Origin: CALLCD01 sp039196965
Lineage (GTDB): Bacteria; Pseudomonadota; Alphaproteobacteria; Caulobacterales; Hyphomonadaceae
Assembly (NCBI GenBank): GCA_039196965.1
Contig: JBCCUK010000001.1
Coordinates: forward strand, 124,001-188,000
DNA length: 64,000 nt
Direction: 5' to 3'
This document shows, in pieces, positions 1 through 9,052 of the stretch. Position 1 is the stretch's first letter. Every line of letters begins with the position of its first letter. The notes beneath the pieces are model-generated. The model did not search any database. It saw only the letters and a program-made list of their open reading frames with translations, and had not been told where the DNA came from. A program made the position numbers and the translations under genes.

Positions 1-1
1 T

Positions 2-70
2 CTGCTTGACTCTGCGCGACAAATTGGCACTCATGTAATTGCAAGTTTCTGGGAGGAAACTAGCCAATAA
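2..70 (+). CDS. 3' end of an unidentified upstream gene
   Basis: One frame is open from the window edge to a TAA at 68-70 (22 codons, ending in WEETSQ) and stops four bases before a strong intrinsic terminator. That placement is the main reason to think it is the tail of a real gene. Too little protein is present to recognise a family. Confidence 0.35.
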   Translation: MLDSARQIGTHVIASFWEETSQ

Positions 71-73
71 CTA

Positions 74-101
74 GCGCGTCCCTTTTGGGGCGCGCTTTTT
101 T
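74..101 (+). terminator. Rho-independent terminator
   Basis: A 9-bp stem (GCGCGTCCC at 74-82 with GGGGCGCGC at 87-95, including one G-T pair) encloses a TTTT loop and is followed by six T residues. It would end the transcript of the gene whose stop codon lies at 68-70 and insulate it from the arg operon. Confidence 0.88.
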
Positions 102-401
102 CTTGCGCTTTACTTGAGAAGTGTCGTTTCGAGGTGTCGTCAGACTGACTGTGCAGCGGCTCAGGGTGTGTGTTGGGGGCTCGAGAGGGCACCACATCAA
201 TCAGCCTGACTTAATGATAAACAATAATGACTTATTGATATTCGTCAACGTTTTATCTGAAATCAGAAAGTGAACTTTCAGTAAGTTTGCGCTCGCAAAG
301 CATCTTCTGTTTGTCCAAAGTCCTGCGGGAGTTGACTTCGCGGTCGGACTGTCCAACGTGCGCGATCGATTTAAGCAGCTTACTTTTCAGGTGATTCCGC
401 A
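102..401. other. Intergenic region upstream of argD
   Basis: These 300 bases hold no convincing gene. An AT-rich stretch at about 214-260 could carry the argD promoter. A perfect inverted repeat, GAAAGT-GA-ACTTTC, lies at 266-279 and could be an operator. I see no leader peptide or riboswitch. Confidence 0.4.
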
Positions 402-1580
402 ATGACCGATTCCCGCCAGCACATCATGCCGGTATATGCTCCGCCTCCCGAAGTGTTTGTGCGCGGTGAGGGGGTGCATCTCTTCACCGATAACAACATC
501 GCCTATCTCGATTTCATTTCGGGAATTGCGGTGACGGCCCTTGGCCATTCCCACCCGGCACTCGTTAGTGTGCTTCAGGATCAGGCGGGCAAGCTCTGGC
601 ACACATCTAATATGTTCCGCGTGCCTGCCGGTGAGGAACTTGCCACCAAGATGTGTGCGGATACTTTCGCCGATCGGGTGTTCTTCACCAATTCAGGAAC
701 GGAATCACTTGAATGCGGTTTAAAAGCCGCGCGCAAATATCACTGGGCTAACGGACAAGCGAACCGGATCGAATTTGTAACCTTCAAAGGGGCGTTCCAC
801 GGCCGGTCCTTCGGCGCGATCAATGCCGGTGGCAACCCGAAATATCTGGAAGGTTTCGGCCCAGCCATGGAAGGCTTCCACCAGATTGAGTATGGTGATC
901 GCGACGCGCTTGATGCCGCTGTCGGAGAGAACACTGCTGCCGTCGCCATAGAGCCGGTTCAGGGCGAGGGCGGTGTTCGCGCTCTGCCGGAGGAGGACCT
1001 GACCTATATTCGCAAGCTTTGCGACGAGCGCGGGGCGCTTTTGCTGTATGACGAGGTTCAATGCGGGATGGGCCGCACTGGAAAGCTCTTCGCCCACGAA
1101 TGGGCTGAAGATGCCGCGCCTGATATTATGTGTGTCGCGAAGGGGGTCGGAGCCGGTTTCCCATTCGGGGCGTGTCTCATGACCGAGGCTGTTGGCGAAG
1201 TGATGCAACCCGGCTCCCATGGATCGACCTATGGCGGCAACCCACTTGCTATGGCTGTCGGTAATGCTGTGTGGGATATTGTTTCAGAGGAATCCTTTCT
1301 GGAGCAAGTCAGACGGGTCGCCGGGACACTGACTCAAGGTTTAAAGTCGATCGCGGATAGTCATCCGGATAAGGTCGAAGGGGTTACCGGAAAGGGCTTG
1401 CTTTGCGGTCTCCGCCTGAAAGGTGAGCCGAAACCGCTTCAGGCAAAAGCGCGGGAAAAGCGTCTCCTCGTTGGCGTGGCGGGAAACAATGTTCTGCGTT
1501 TTGCACCGCCGTTGATTATTACAGATGAACATGTCCGTGATGCGGTCCGCACCCTCGATGAAGCTTTGAGCGAAATGTAG
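402..1580 (+). CDS. argD: Acetylornithine/acetylornithine-type aminotransferase (ArgD)
   Basis: PLP-dependent class-III aminotransferase of arginine biosynthesis. It converts N-acetylglutamate semialdehyde to N-acetylornithine with glutamate as amino donor, in the cytoplasm. The 392 residues match the family length. Visible features are the NSGTE phosphate-binding loop (97-101), Asp217 in YDEVQCGMGRTG (contacts the pyridine nitrogen) and the Schiff-base Lys247 in VAKGVGAGFPFG. The next gene, argF, begins five bases after the stop, so the two are probably cotranscribed. The ATG at 402 lacks a strong Shine-Dalgarno sequence; Met9 is an alternative start, but the N-terminus reads like other ArgD proteins. 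Some family members also act on succinyl-diaminopimelate, which sequence alone cannot exclude. Confidence 0.93.
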   Translation: MTDSRQHIMPVYAPPPEVFVRGEGVHLFTDNNIAYLDFISGIAVTALGHSHPALVSVLQDQAGKLWHTSNMFRVPAGEELATKMCADTFADRVFFTNSGTESLECGLKAARKYHWANGQANRIEFVTFKGAFHGRSFGAINAGGNPKYLEGFGPAMEGFHQIEYGDRDALDAAVGENTAAVAIEPVQGEGGVRALPEEDLTYIRKLCDERGALLLYDEVQCGMGRTGKLFAHEWAEDAAPDIMCVAKGVGAGFPFGACLMTEAVGEVMQPGSHGSTYGGNPLAMAVGNAVWDIVSEESFLEQVRRVAGTLTQGLKSIADSHPDKVEGVTGKGLLCGLRLKGEPKPLQAKAREKRLLVGVAGNNVLRFAPPLIITDEHVRDAVRTLDEALSEM

Positions 1581-1585
1581 TCGCT

Positions 1586-2512
1586 ATGGGGCCGCGTCAT
1601 TTTCTCGATCTATGGCAACTCGATGCTGATGATCTACGCGCCATACTGGACGACGCCCATCGCATGAAAAAGGCACGTAAGGGTCGCCCAAAGGGTGAAG
1701 TGGACGCCGATGCTCCTTTGGCGGGGCATACGCTGGCGATGATTTTCCAGAAGAACTCCACGCGGACACGGTTCAGTTTCATTATGGCGATGCAGCAGCT
1801 CGGCGGACAGGCAATCGTCTCTTCGGCTGGAGACATGCAGCTTGGTCTCGGCGAGACACTTGAGGATACGGCCGAGGTTCTGTCCCGGTTTGTTGATGCT
1901 GTCATGATCCGGGCAAACGACCATGATGATCTGGTGAGCTTCGCGCAGGCTGCGACTGTGCCTGTTATCAATGGCCTGACCGATCTATCCCATCCCTGCC
2001 AGATCATGGCGGATCTGATGACGTTGGAAGAACAGGGTCTTGATATCACTACGGCGAAGCTCGCCTGGGTCGGCGATGGTAACAATGTCTGCGCGAGCTT
2101 TATCCATGCTGCTGCCAAATTTGGATTTCATCTCGCGATTGGTACGCCGGACGGGTATCAGCCGCGCGATGACGATATTGGGCTCGCAGGTCAGCTCGGA
2201 GCGAACGTTACTCTTTGCGATACGGCCACAAAGGCCGTTACCGATGCCGATGTGGTGATCGCAGATACATTTGTTTCCATGGGAGACAAGAACCGGGATC
2301 AGCGTCTTGCAAACCTGAAGGATTTCGCTGTGACATCAGAGCTGATGAGCCATGCCAAGCCGGATGCGCTGTTCCTGCATTGCCTGCCCGCTCACCGCGG
2401 CGAGGAAGTGGAAGCCGACGTGATAGATGGTCCGCAGTCTGTTGTATTCGATGAAGCGGAGAACCGCCTGCATGCTCAGAAAGCAATCCTGAAATGGTGT
2501 CTGCAGAAATGA
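1586..2512 (+). CDS. argF: Ornithine carbamoyltransferase
   Basis: Transfers the carbamoyl group of carbamoyl phosphate to ornithine, giving citrulline. The 308 residues are typical. The carbamoyl-phosphate loop STRTR is at 58-62, HPCQ at 136-139, the ornithine-binding SMG loop at 231-233 and the catalytic HCLP motif at 265-268. It lies five bases downstream of argD and overlaps the start of hslO. Having ArgD and ArgF together supports an arginine-biosynthetic rather than catabolic role. Confidence 0.95.
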   Translation: MGPRHFLDLWQLDADDLRAILDDAHRMKKARKGRPKGEVDADAPLAGHTLAMIFQKNSTRTRFSFIMAMQQLGGQAIVSSAGDMQLGLGETLEDTAEVLSRFVDAVMIRANDHDDLVSFAQAATVPVINGLTDLSHPCQIMADLMTLEEQGLDITTAKLAWVGDGNNVCASFIHAAAKFGFHLAIGTPDGYQPRDDDIGLAGQLGANVTLCDTATKAVTDADVVIADTFVSMGDKNRDQRLANLKDFAVTSELMSHAKPDALFLHCLPAHRGEEVEADVIDGPQSVVFDEAENRLHAQKAILKWCLQK

Positions 2513-3429
2513 GTTCCGCTCCGGCAGATGATATTGTTGCCAACTTTCAGCTCGAAGACAAACCGCTACGTGGGCGGATTTCCCGGCTGGGCTCTCTGAG
2601 CCTCGGGCCTATCATTGCGCGCCATAACTATCCGGACGAGTTGGCGAGGCTGCTCGGCGAGGCGGCAACGCTAGCCGCGCTGGTTGGGTCATCGTTGAAG
2701 TTTGAGGGTCGTTTGCTCGTGCAGGCAGAAGGGAACGGCCCGGTCTCGCTTCTGGTTGGCGAGTTTACGACCGGCGGCGGCCTTAGGGGGTATGCCCGCT
2801 ACGACCATTCAGCATGGGAGAATTTGCAGCGTATCAATAGGGGCGGTCGGCCCCATATGCCGCAATTGTTCGGGTCCGGAGCTTTGGCGCTGATTATGAT
2901 CCGCGATGAGCCAGGAGCACAGCCCTATCAGGGCGTGGTGCCCCTGGCGAAAGCAACCCTTGCTGAATGTGCGGAGGATTACTTCGCGCAGTCGGAACAG
3001 ATTCCGACGAAGGTGGCGCTATCGGTGGCAGAGCTGACCGTATCGGGCAGCGTACCGGAGTGGCGAGCTGGCGGCATGCTTCTACAAAGGATCGCAGGAG
3101 ATGAGGCCCGTGGAGATACCGAAGATATCTGGGATGAAGCGAGGGCACTGTTTGAGACGATTGGCGATGATGAGCTTGCTGATCCGGACCTTGGGGCCGA
3201 CCGATTATTATATCGGCTGTTTCACGAGAGCGGCGTTCGCATGGAAGAGGCTATGCCAATACGTGACAGTTGTACGTGTAATGAAGACCGCTTGAAGGCA
3301 ACACTAATAAGGATGCCCGACAGTGAGCTTGCTGATATGGCAGAGGCAAACGGCACGCTCGGGATCGACTGTCAGTTCTGTGCCCGCCATTATGATATCG
3401 CTTTGCGTGATGTCACAGGTCACGGGTAG
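2509..3429 (+). CDS. hslO: Hsp33 redox-regulated chaperone
   Basis: Cytoplasmic holdase chaperone activated by oxidation. The zinc-binding redox switch is visible near the C-terminus: Cys255-x-Cys257 and Cys288-x-x-Cys291, counted from the ATG at 2509. Oxidation of these cysteines releases zinc and unfolds the linker in characterised Hsp33. I chose ATG 2509 because it forms an ATGA overlap with the argF stop; an in-frame ATG at 2494 would add five residues. The argD-argF-hslO arrangement is common in alphaproteobacteria. Confidence 0.92.
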   Translation: MSSAPADDIVANFQLEDKPLRGRISRLGSLSLGPIIARHNYPDELARLLGEAATLAALVGSSLKFEGRLLVQAEGNGPVSLLVGEFTTGGGLRGYARYDHSAWENLQRINRGGRPHMPQLFGSGALALIMIRDEPGAQPYQGVVPLAKATLAECAEDYFAQSEQIPTKVALSVAELTVSGSVPEWRAGGMLLQRIAGDEARGDTEDIWDEARALFETIGDDELADPDLGADRLLYRLFHESGVRMEEAMPIRDSCTCNEDRLKATLIRMPDSELADMAEANGTLGIDCQFCARHYDIALRDVTGHG

Positions 3430-3436
3430 GGCGGCG

Positions 3437-4174
3437 ATGAAAGAGTTCGGCCCCGCAACATTTGGCGAGATGTATGCCGACGAATACGACACCTATCATG
3501 ATCCCGGCACCACAGTTGAAGCTGTATATATGATTGAATTGCTTGCTGGCGATGCCCGCATGCTCGAACTCGCCATCGGTACGGGGCGTATGGCTCTGCC
3601 GTTAAAGACTCGCGGTCTGGACGTGCATGGCCTTGAAGCGTCTCCGGAGATGATCGCGAAACTGCGGGAAAAGGACGGGGGTGAAGATATCCCTGTGACG
3701 CTCGGCGACATGGCGGATTTCGAGCTTGAGGACCGTTTTGATTTTGTGTTTCTCGTTTTCAACACACTTTTCAACCTGACCTCACAGGCAAAGCAGCTTT
3801 CCTGTTTTGAAAGCGTCGGCCGATGTCTGAATTCCGGTGGAAAGTTCCTTTTGGAGACATTTGTGCCCGATCTTTCACGATTTCAGAACGGGCAGGATGT
3901 GGCGGTCAAAAGGCTGGATGGTGAGCAGGTTTGGATCGAGGCCGTGGTGCATGATCCGGTTGATCAACTTCTCCAGTATCAACGCATTCGCTATACGCCG
4001 GACGGCGTTAAGCTTGCGCCACTGCCCATGCGCTATGCTTGGCCGTCGGAGATCGACCTGATGGCGAAGCTTGCCGGGTTGGAATTGGTTGAGCGGTGGG
4101 GCGGTTGGCAGCGCGAGCCCTTCAACGCGAGCAGTAACATGCATGTGTCAGTCTATGAGAAGCGTGCTCCATGA
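3437..4174 (+). CDS. Class I SAM-dependent methyltransferase
   Basis: A 245-residue protein with a Rossmann methyltransferase fold. Motif I reads LELAIGTGRMALPL (about 43-56), followed by an acidic post-I strand (VHGLEAS) and the LGDMADFEL segment that usually contacts adenine. The substrate cannot be told. The reading frame extends upstream to 3323 inside hslO, but the ATG at 3437, eight bases after the hslO stop, gives a protein starting at a normal methyltransferase N-terminus. The stop overlaps the next start (ATGA), so it belongs to the same transcript. Confidence 0.8.
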   Translation: MKEFGPATFGEMYADEYDTYHDPGTTVEAVYMIELLAGDARMLELAIGTGRMALPLKTRGLDVHGLEASPEMIAKLREKDGGEDIPVTLGDMADFELEDRFDFVFLVFNTLFNLTSQAKQLSCFESVGRCLNSGGKFLLETFVPDLSRFQNGQDVAVKRLDGEQVWIEAVVHDPVDQLLQYQRIRYTPDGVKLAPLPMRYAWPSEIDLMAKLAGLELVERWGGWQREPFNASSNMHVSVYEKRAP

Positions 4175-4533
4175 CCGACAGTTTTCACGATTTTGTCGAA
4201 GAGCTTTTCGAACCCTTTGCACCTTTGAAGATCAAACGGATGTTTGGTGGAGCGGGTGTCTGGTCTGGCCAGCAGATCTTCGCCATCCTTGCTGACGATG
4301 TGATCTACCTGAAATGCGATCCGGCCCTCAGGGAAGCACTGGAGGCCGAAGACGGCGAGGTATTCATCTGGACCAATCCGAAGACAGGCGCTGTGAACGA
4401 GATGCAATACGTATCGCTGCCAAGTGCCGCCCTTGACGATCCGGAAGACGCTGCCGACTGGGCACGCAGGGCTCTCGATGTTGGGTTGAAGGCTGCGAAG
4501 GCCAAACCGAAAAAGAAGAAAAAGAAAACCTAG
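4171..4533 (+). CDS. TfoX N-terminal domain protein with lysine-rich tail
   Basis: A 120-residue protein resembling the TfoX/Sxy N-terminal domain: FEPFAPLKIKRMFGGAGVW near the start and the segment IFAILADDVIYLKCD. Family members are linked to competence regulation in gammaproteobacteria, but the stand-alone alphaproteobacterial proteins have no established role. The last 15 or so residues are almost all lysine with some alanine and proline, suggesting nucleic-acid contact. It starts in an ATGA overlap with the methyltransferase, and its stop overlaps the stop of the convergent crotonase gene. Confidence 0.8.
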   Translation: MTDSFHDFVEELFEPFAPLKIKRMFGGAGVWSGQQIFAILADDVIYLKCDPALREALEAEDGEVFIWTNPKTGAVNEMQYVSLPSAALDDPEDAADWARRALDVGLKAAKAKPKKKKKKT

Positions 4534-5321
4534 TTTCCGGTGAAGTTTGCGTCGCGCTTTTGCAGAAAGGCCGTCACACCTTCACGGAAATCATTCGTGC
4601 GTCCGGCGGTTCGTTGTGCGATCCGTTCCGCATGGATCTGATCCTGAAAATTCCGGTCGGCGGAATCCCAGATAAGTTCCCGAATCATTGACAGCGCCTG
4701 AGTTGGGCCATTGGCGAGCTTTTGCGCTTTGCTGTTGGCAACTTCTATCAGTTCGTTGTCGGTCGTGACTTCATTGACCAGCCCCCATTCGAGGGCTTGC
4801 GGCGCTTTGATCTTATCTCCCATGAGGGCCATCTCCATGGCGCGTGCCCGACCGATCAGGCGTGGCAGAAGGTAGGTCGATCCGCCATCTGGCACGAGAC
4901 CGATTCGACGAAAAGCCTGCAGAAAATACGCATTCTGAGATGCGATCACGAGATCGCCCATTAAGGCAATAGAACAGCCGACCCCGGCGGCCGCACCGTT
5001 AACAGCGGTGATGATTGGATGAGGATGCTCTTTCATGGCCATAATGAGCGGGTGATAATGGCTGTCGAGCGCCTTGCCGGCATCGAATTTTGACGTGCCG
5101 GCATTGGACTCCATACCCCCGGCCGAGAGATTCGCACCCGAGCAAAAGCCTCGGCCTGTTCCAGTAAGGATAGTGCACCTTGCTTCATCTCCCGCTTGTT
5201 CAAATGCGAGAAGCAATTCTTCAACCGTATCGATGCCCGCCGCATTCATGGTGGCCGGATCGTTAAACGTGATTGTCGCAATATTGTCGGCTAGATCGTA
5301 AGCAATTTTCTCGAAACTCAT
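4530..5321 (-). CDS. Enoyl-CoA hydratase/isomerase family protein, PaaG-like
   Basis: Crotonase-fold protein of 263 residues. Oxyanion-hole segments GRGFCSGANL and NGAAAGVGCSIAL are clear. Both hydratase glutamates are missing: Glu144 is replaced (GVGCSIAL rather than GGGCELAM) and so is Glu164 (FLQAFRRIG). An aspartate in GLVPDGGSTYLLPR matches the PaaG/isomerase subgroup, so an isomerase of unsaturated or epoxy acyl-CoA is more likely than a hydratase. The start at 5321 has an upstream GGAG Shine-Dalgarno; the longer frame to 5453 adds an unrelated 44-residue extension. It converges with the TfoX-like gene with a four-base overlap. Confidence 0.85.
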   Translation of the reverse strand: MSFEKIAYDLADNIATITFNDPATMNAAGIDTVEELLLAFEQAGDEARCTILTGTGRGFCSGANLSAGGMESNAGTSKFDAGKALDSHYHPLIMAMKEHPHPIITAVNGAAAGVGCSIALMGDLVIASQNAYFLQAFRRIGLVPDGGSTYLLPRLIGRARAMEMALMGDKIKAPQALEWGLVNEVTTDNELIEVANSKAQKLANGPTQALSMIRELIWDSADRNFQDQIHAERIAQRTAGRTNDFREGVTAFLQKRDANFTGN

Positions 5322-5470
5322 TCCGGCGGGTCTCCTCTTTACTCTTTTCAGCAATATAGCGGGCTGCGCGTATTGCCGAAACCATGACGTTACGTAACCG
5401 AAAGTCTTCTTGCACTGGAGACGAATTTGGGTGCAGTATTGCAAAGAAGTCACAGATAGGGAGGTCTGTC

Positions 5471-6910
5471 ATGGCACTTGAAGGTGGCGGCGCGGCAACG
5501 GAAATGTCCGCAATCCTTGAGAAACAGAAAAAAGCGCACATCAGAGACGGTATTCCATCGGCGCAGGTGCGTATTGACCGGATAGACCGTGCAATCGGTC
5601 TCCTTGTTGATTTCCAACAGGAAATTGAGGACGCGCTAGCGGAAGACTTTGGTCATCGCTCCAAAGATGCCACCCGCTTCACCGATGTGGCCTCGTCCAT
5701 CGGCGCATTGAATTTCTCAAAGAAGAACCTCGCTAAGTGGATGCGTCCGGAGAAACGGGGTGTCGAATTCCCCCTCGGATTTCTTGGGGCTCGGTCGGAG
5801 CTGCAGTTCCAGCCCAAGGGCGTGATCGGTGTCATCAGCCCTTGGAATTTCCCGGTGAACTTGACGTTCGCGCCTCTCGCCGGCGTCTTCGCCGCTGGCA
5901 ACCGCGCCATGATCAAGCCGTCTGAGTTCACCGAGCGCACATCAGAGCTGATGGCGCGGATGTTCAGCCAGGCGTTCTCCGAAGAGGAAGTTGCCGTTGT
6001 GACCGGTGGGCCGGATGTGGGCGCAGCCTTCAGCGGACTGGCATTCGACCATATGATCTTCACCGGAGCGACATCGATCGCCCACCATGTCATGCGGGCG
6101 GCTGCTGATAATCTGGTACCTCTCACTCTTGAACTAGGCGGTAAGTCACCGGTGATTCTCGGGCGCTCGGCCGATATGCAGAAAGCCGCGACGCGTATCA
6201 TGAACGGCAAGACGCTGAATGCCGGTCAGATCTGCCTCGCGCCTGACTATGCCTTTGTTCCAAAAGAAAAGACGGGAGAGTTTGTTCAGCACGCGACCAC
6301 TGCCGTTGAGAAAATGTTCCCGAGCGGCCTGAAGGACAATGATGATTACACATCCGTTGTGAATCAGCGCCACTATGACCGACTCAAAGGGTATATTGAG
6401 GACGCCAAGGCGAAGGGTGCCGAACTCGTCGAGATCAATCCGCAGAATGAGGACTTCACCCAGCAGCCTCATCATAAGATTCCGCCGACCCTCGTCCTGA
6501 ATCCGACAGACGACATGGATGTGATGAAGGATGAGATCTTTGGTCCGATACTGCCGGTTAAGGAGTATGGCGAAGTCAGCGACGCGGTTACCTATGTGAA
6601 CAATCATGACCGTCCGCTTGGCCTCTACTATTTCGGGGAAGACACAACCGAAAAAGAGAAAGTGCTGAACAACACCACATCGGGCGGCGTGACGGTAAAT
6701 GATGTCGTCTTCCATGTGGCACAGGAAGATCTTCCCTTCGGTGGTATTGGTCCGTCAGGCATGGGCTCGTACCATGGCCGCGACGGATTCCTGGAATTCA
6801 GCCACAAGAAGGCAGTCTATACGCAGACAGGTTCGGAGTTGCTGGCCATGATGCGGCCGCCATACGGAGAGAAATTCCGCAAGACAATTCAGGGCCGGAT
6901 CAAGCGTTAG
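5471..6910 (+). CDS. Aldehyde dehydrogenase, coniferyl aldehyde dehydrogenase type
   Basis: NAD(P)-dependent aldehyde dehydrogenase of 479 residues. Visible are the NPWNFP-like cofactor segment (ISPWNFPVNLTF), catalytic Glu221 in LELGGKSP and catalytic Cys255 in NAGQICLAPDY. The APDY after the cysteine and the overall length match the coniferyl-aldehyde/long-chain fatty aldehyde subgroup. The real substrate is unknown. The ATG at 5471 follows a GGGAGG Shine-Dalgarno by six bases, so the longer frame from 5384 is rejected. The gene is divergent from the crotonase gene, with about 150 bases between the two starts. Confidence 0.86.
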   Translation: MALEGGGAATEMSAILEKQKKAHIRDGIPSAQVRIDRIDRAIGLLVDFQQEIEDALAEDFGHRSKDATRFTDVASSIGALNFSKKNLAKWMRPEKRGVEFPLGFLGARSELQFQPKGVIGVISPWNFPVNLTFAPLAGVFAAGNRAMIKPSEFTERTSELMARMFSQAFSEEEVAVVTGGPDVGAAFSGLAFDHMIFTGATSIAHHVMRAAADNLVPLTLELGGKSPVILGRSADMQKAATRIMNGKTLNAGQICLAPDYAFVPKEKTGEFVQHATTAVEKMFPSGLKDNDDYTSVVNQRHYDRLKGYIEDAKAKGAELVEINPQNEDFTQQPHHKIPPTLVLNPTDDMDVMKDEIFGPILPVKEYGEVSDAVTYVNNHDRPLGLYYFGEDTTEKEKVLNNTTSGGVTVNDVVFHVAQEDLPFGGIGPSGMGSYHGRDGFLEFSHKKAVYTQTGSELLAMMRPPYGEKFRKTIQGRIKR

Positions 6911-6917
6911 ATCACTT

Positions 6918-7385
6918 ATGGTGGCTATTCGCGGCCTCGCTCTGGCAATGGCGGCGAGTGTACTCGTCGCCACCCAAGCTGTGCCTGAGAAAGTGCCGAC
7001 CGCCGAGGCGGTTCATTCGTTTACGGGCTGCTGGGAGAGTGAAGACAAGCTTTTCCGGGAGGTTTGGATCGAGGATCCTTCAGGCTGGTTGATTGGATAT
7101 GCGCTTGATCGCGAGCAAGACAATGCAGTCCTGTTCTTCGAGCATATGCGCATAGAACAAACGGAAGATGGCGTTGAAACACTTGTGGTGACCGGTGTTG
7201 GAGATTCGGACAGCGTCCGTTTTGTCCGCGATCCCGAAGCAATCGATATGCATCGCTTTGTTAATGCGGAGCATGATTATCCGCAGGTGATTGCTTATCG
7301 GCCAACACCCTTTAGACTTGATGCAGAGATATCTAAACTGGACGGCAGTGATCGCCGCGAATTCAAAAAGCGCCGCTGCGAATAA
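6918..7385 (+). CDS. Small secreted protein, DUF6265-like
   Basis: 155 residues with an N-terminal hydrophobic stretch (LALAMAASVLVATQA) that reads as a signal peptide, so the protein is probably periplasmic. The pattern CW...FEHM...FVNAEHDYPQVIAYR is one I associate with the DUF6265 family, whose function is unknown. It starts eight bases after the aldehyde dehydrogenase stop and is likely cotranscribed. Its stop abuts the stop of the convergent helicase gene. Confidence 0.6.
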   Translation: MVAIRGLALAMAASVLVATQAVPEKVPTAEAVHSFTGCWESEDKLFREVWIEDPSGWLIGYALDREQDNAVLFFEHMRIEQTEDGVETLVVTGVGDSDSVRFVRDPEAIDMHRFVNAEHDYPQVIAYRPTPFRLDAEISKLDGSDRREFKKRRCE

Positions 7386-8897
7386 TCAGCGCTTGAGGAA
7401 ACCTGGCACGTCGTCGCCAAAGCCGCGAACGCCATCCTGTGCGGGTTCAAGGTCACGGTCATCATCGCGTTTCCGGCCTCGATCTCTGCGGTTGCGTTCC
7501 CGACGCGGTTTGCGGTCTTCGCGAGCTGGCTGATCCGGACTTTCCGCACTTGCTTCCGAAACAGCTGCATCAGCTTCCACGTCAGCACTCTCAGCTGGCG
7601 CGTCCTGATTCCGATCACGCTCCCGGCGTCCACGATCTCTTCCGCGTCCTCTAGCACCGCGATCTCGTCCGCCTCGTTCGCGCCGCCGACCGCGATCCCG
7701 GCTGTCCCTGTCTGCAGGTAGTCCTTCGAGTTCTTCAGCGAGACCTTCGATCTCCGCTTTATCTACGGATTTGCCGATCATCTTGAGAACATATCCCCAG
7801 GATTTTTCATCTTCGGGGCCGACGATTGTGTAGCTCATGCCCTGGCGGCCCGCGCGACCTGTACGGCCGATCCGGTGGACATAGTCTTCATCTTTTGGCG
7901 GTGGCGCGAAGTTGAAAACATGGCTGACATCGGGGATGTCCAGGCCACGGGCGGCGACGTCCGATGCGACAAGGAGTTTCAGCTCACCCGTCCTGAAGCG
8001 CTCCAAAGTCTGCATACGGTAGGCTTGTGGAAGGTCGCCATGGATCGCCGCCGCATCAAATCCGTGCACGGAAAGTGATTTGGCAACGATGTCAGCCTCT
8101 TTTTTCCGGTTGCAGAACACGATACCGCTTTCGATCTGACACTGGTTCAGAATGGCGCGAAGCGTATGCCGACGGGCTTTCATGTCATTCGTAGGGATCT
8201 TCACGACATGCTGTGTGATTGTTTCTGCTGTCTGAGCTGGTTTTGCCACCTCGATCCGGATCGGATTGTTCTGAAACTTCTTCGCCAGCTTCTCGATTTC
8301 TTTCGCGAAGGTCGCCGAAAAAAGGAGCGTCTGGCGTTTCTTCGGAAGAAGATTGCAGATCGCTTCGATGTCATCAATGAAGCCCATATCGAGCATCCGG
8401 TCAGCTTCATCAATGATCAACGTTTCAACGCCGGTCAGGAGGATTTTCCCGCGCTCGAACTGATCCTTAAGGCGACCCGGCGTGGCGATCAACACGTCGA
8501 CACCTTGCATAAGCAGCCGTTCCTGCTCCTTGAAGCTGACGCCGCCTATGAGCAGCGCCATGGTCAGTTTCAGATGCTTGCCATACTTCGTGAAGCTGTC
8601 AGCCACCTGATCGGCAAGTTCTCGCGTCGGTGCCAGTATGAGTGTTCGCGGCATGCGTGCCCGGGCTCGCCCGCGCGCGAGGCGATGGATCATAGGCAAA
8701 ACGAAAGCGGCGGTTTTGCCGGTTCCGGTTTGGGCAATGCCGGTGACGTCACCACCAACGAGAACATGGGGGATTGCCTGTTCCTGAATAGGCGTCGGGT
8801 GAATATAGCCCGCATCGGTGACGGCCTGCAGGACTTTTGGCCCAAGGCCGAGGTCTGCAAACGTAATCTGCGTTGCGGCGTCTTTTTGATCAGTCAA
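7386..8897 (-). CDS. DEAD-box RNA helicase, RhlE type
   Basis: ATP-dependent RNA helicase of 503 residues, acting in RNA unwinding or ribosome assembly. Motifs in order: Q motif (PTPIQEQAIP), Walker A AQTGTGKT (55-62), PTREL (90-94), DEAD (163-166), SAT (194-196) and HRIGRTGR in the second RecA domain. The last 100 residues are a disordered arginine/glycine/aspartate-rich tail (repeats such as RDRGRR and RGRGRD), which usually binds RNA. The only suitable start is TTG at 8897, with GGAAAG upstream at a rather long spacing. Confidence 0.93.
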   Translation of the reverse strand: MTDQKDAATQITFADLGLGPKVLQAVTDAGYIHPTPIQEQAIPHVLVGGDVTGIAQTGTGKTAAFVLPMIHRLARGRARARMPRTLILAPTRELADQVADSFTKYGKHLKLTMALLIGGVSFKEQERLLMQGVDVLIATPGRLKDQFERGKILLTGVETLIIDEADRMLDMGFIDDIEAICNLLPKKRQTLLFSATFAKEIEKLAKKFQNNPIRIEVAKPAQTAETITQHVVKIPTNDMKARRHTLRAILNQCQIESGIVFCNRKKEADIVAKSLSVHGFDAAAIHGDLPQAYRMQTLERFRTGELKLLVASDVAARGLDIPDVSHVFNFAPPPKDEDYVHRIGRTGRAGRQGMSYTIVGPEDEKSWGYVLKMIGKSVDKAEIEGLAEELEGLPADRDSRDRGRRRERGGRDRGARGRGRDRGRRERDRNQDAPAESADVEADAAVSEASAESPDQPAREDRKPRRERNRRDRGRKRDDDRDLEPAQDGVRGFGDDVPGFLKR

Positions 8898-9052
8898 AGC
8901 GAATTTTATCTTTCCGTGTTGGTCTCAGTTCTTGCTCAGGTGCCACCCTCGATGGTAGCTGCCGGGCAAGGTCCAACGCCCGGAAACATCTGTTGTGCGG
9001 CGCACATAACCCGGACTCGTTTGATTTTACAAGATTCCAGTTCAGAAAAGGC

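Noticed and set aside
720..1220. 166-codon minus-strand frame inside argD
   Set aside because: It is antisense to a well-supported PLP enzyme and its translation resembles no protein.
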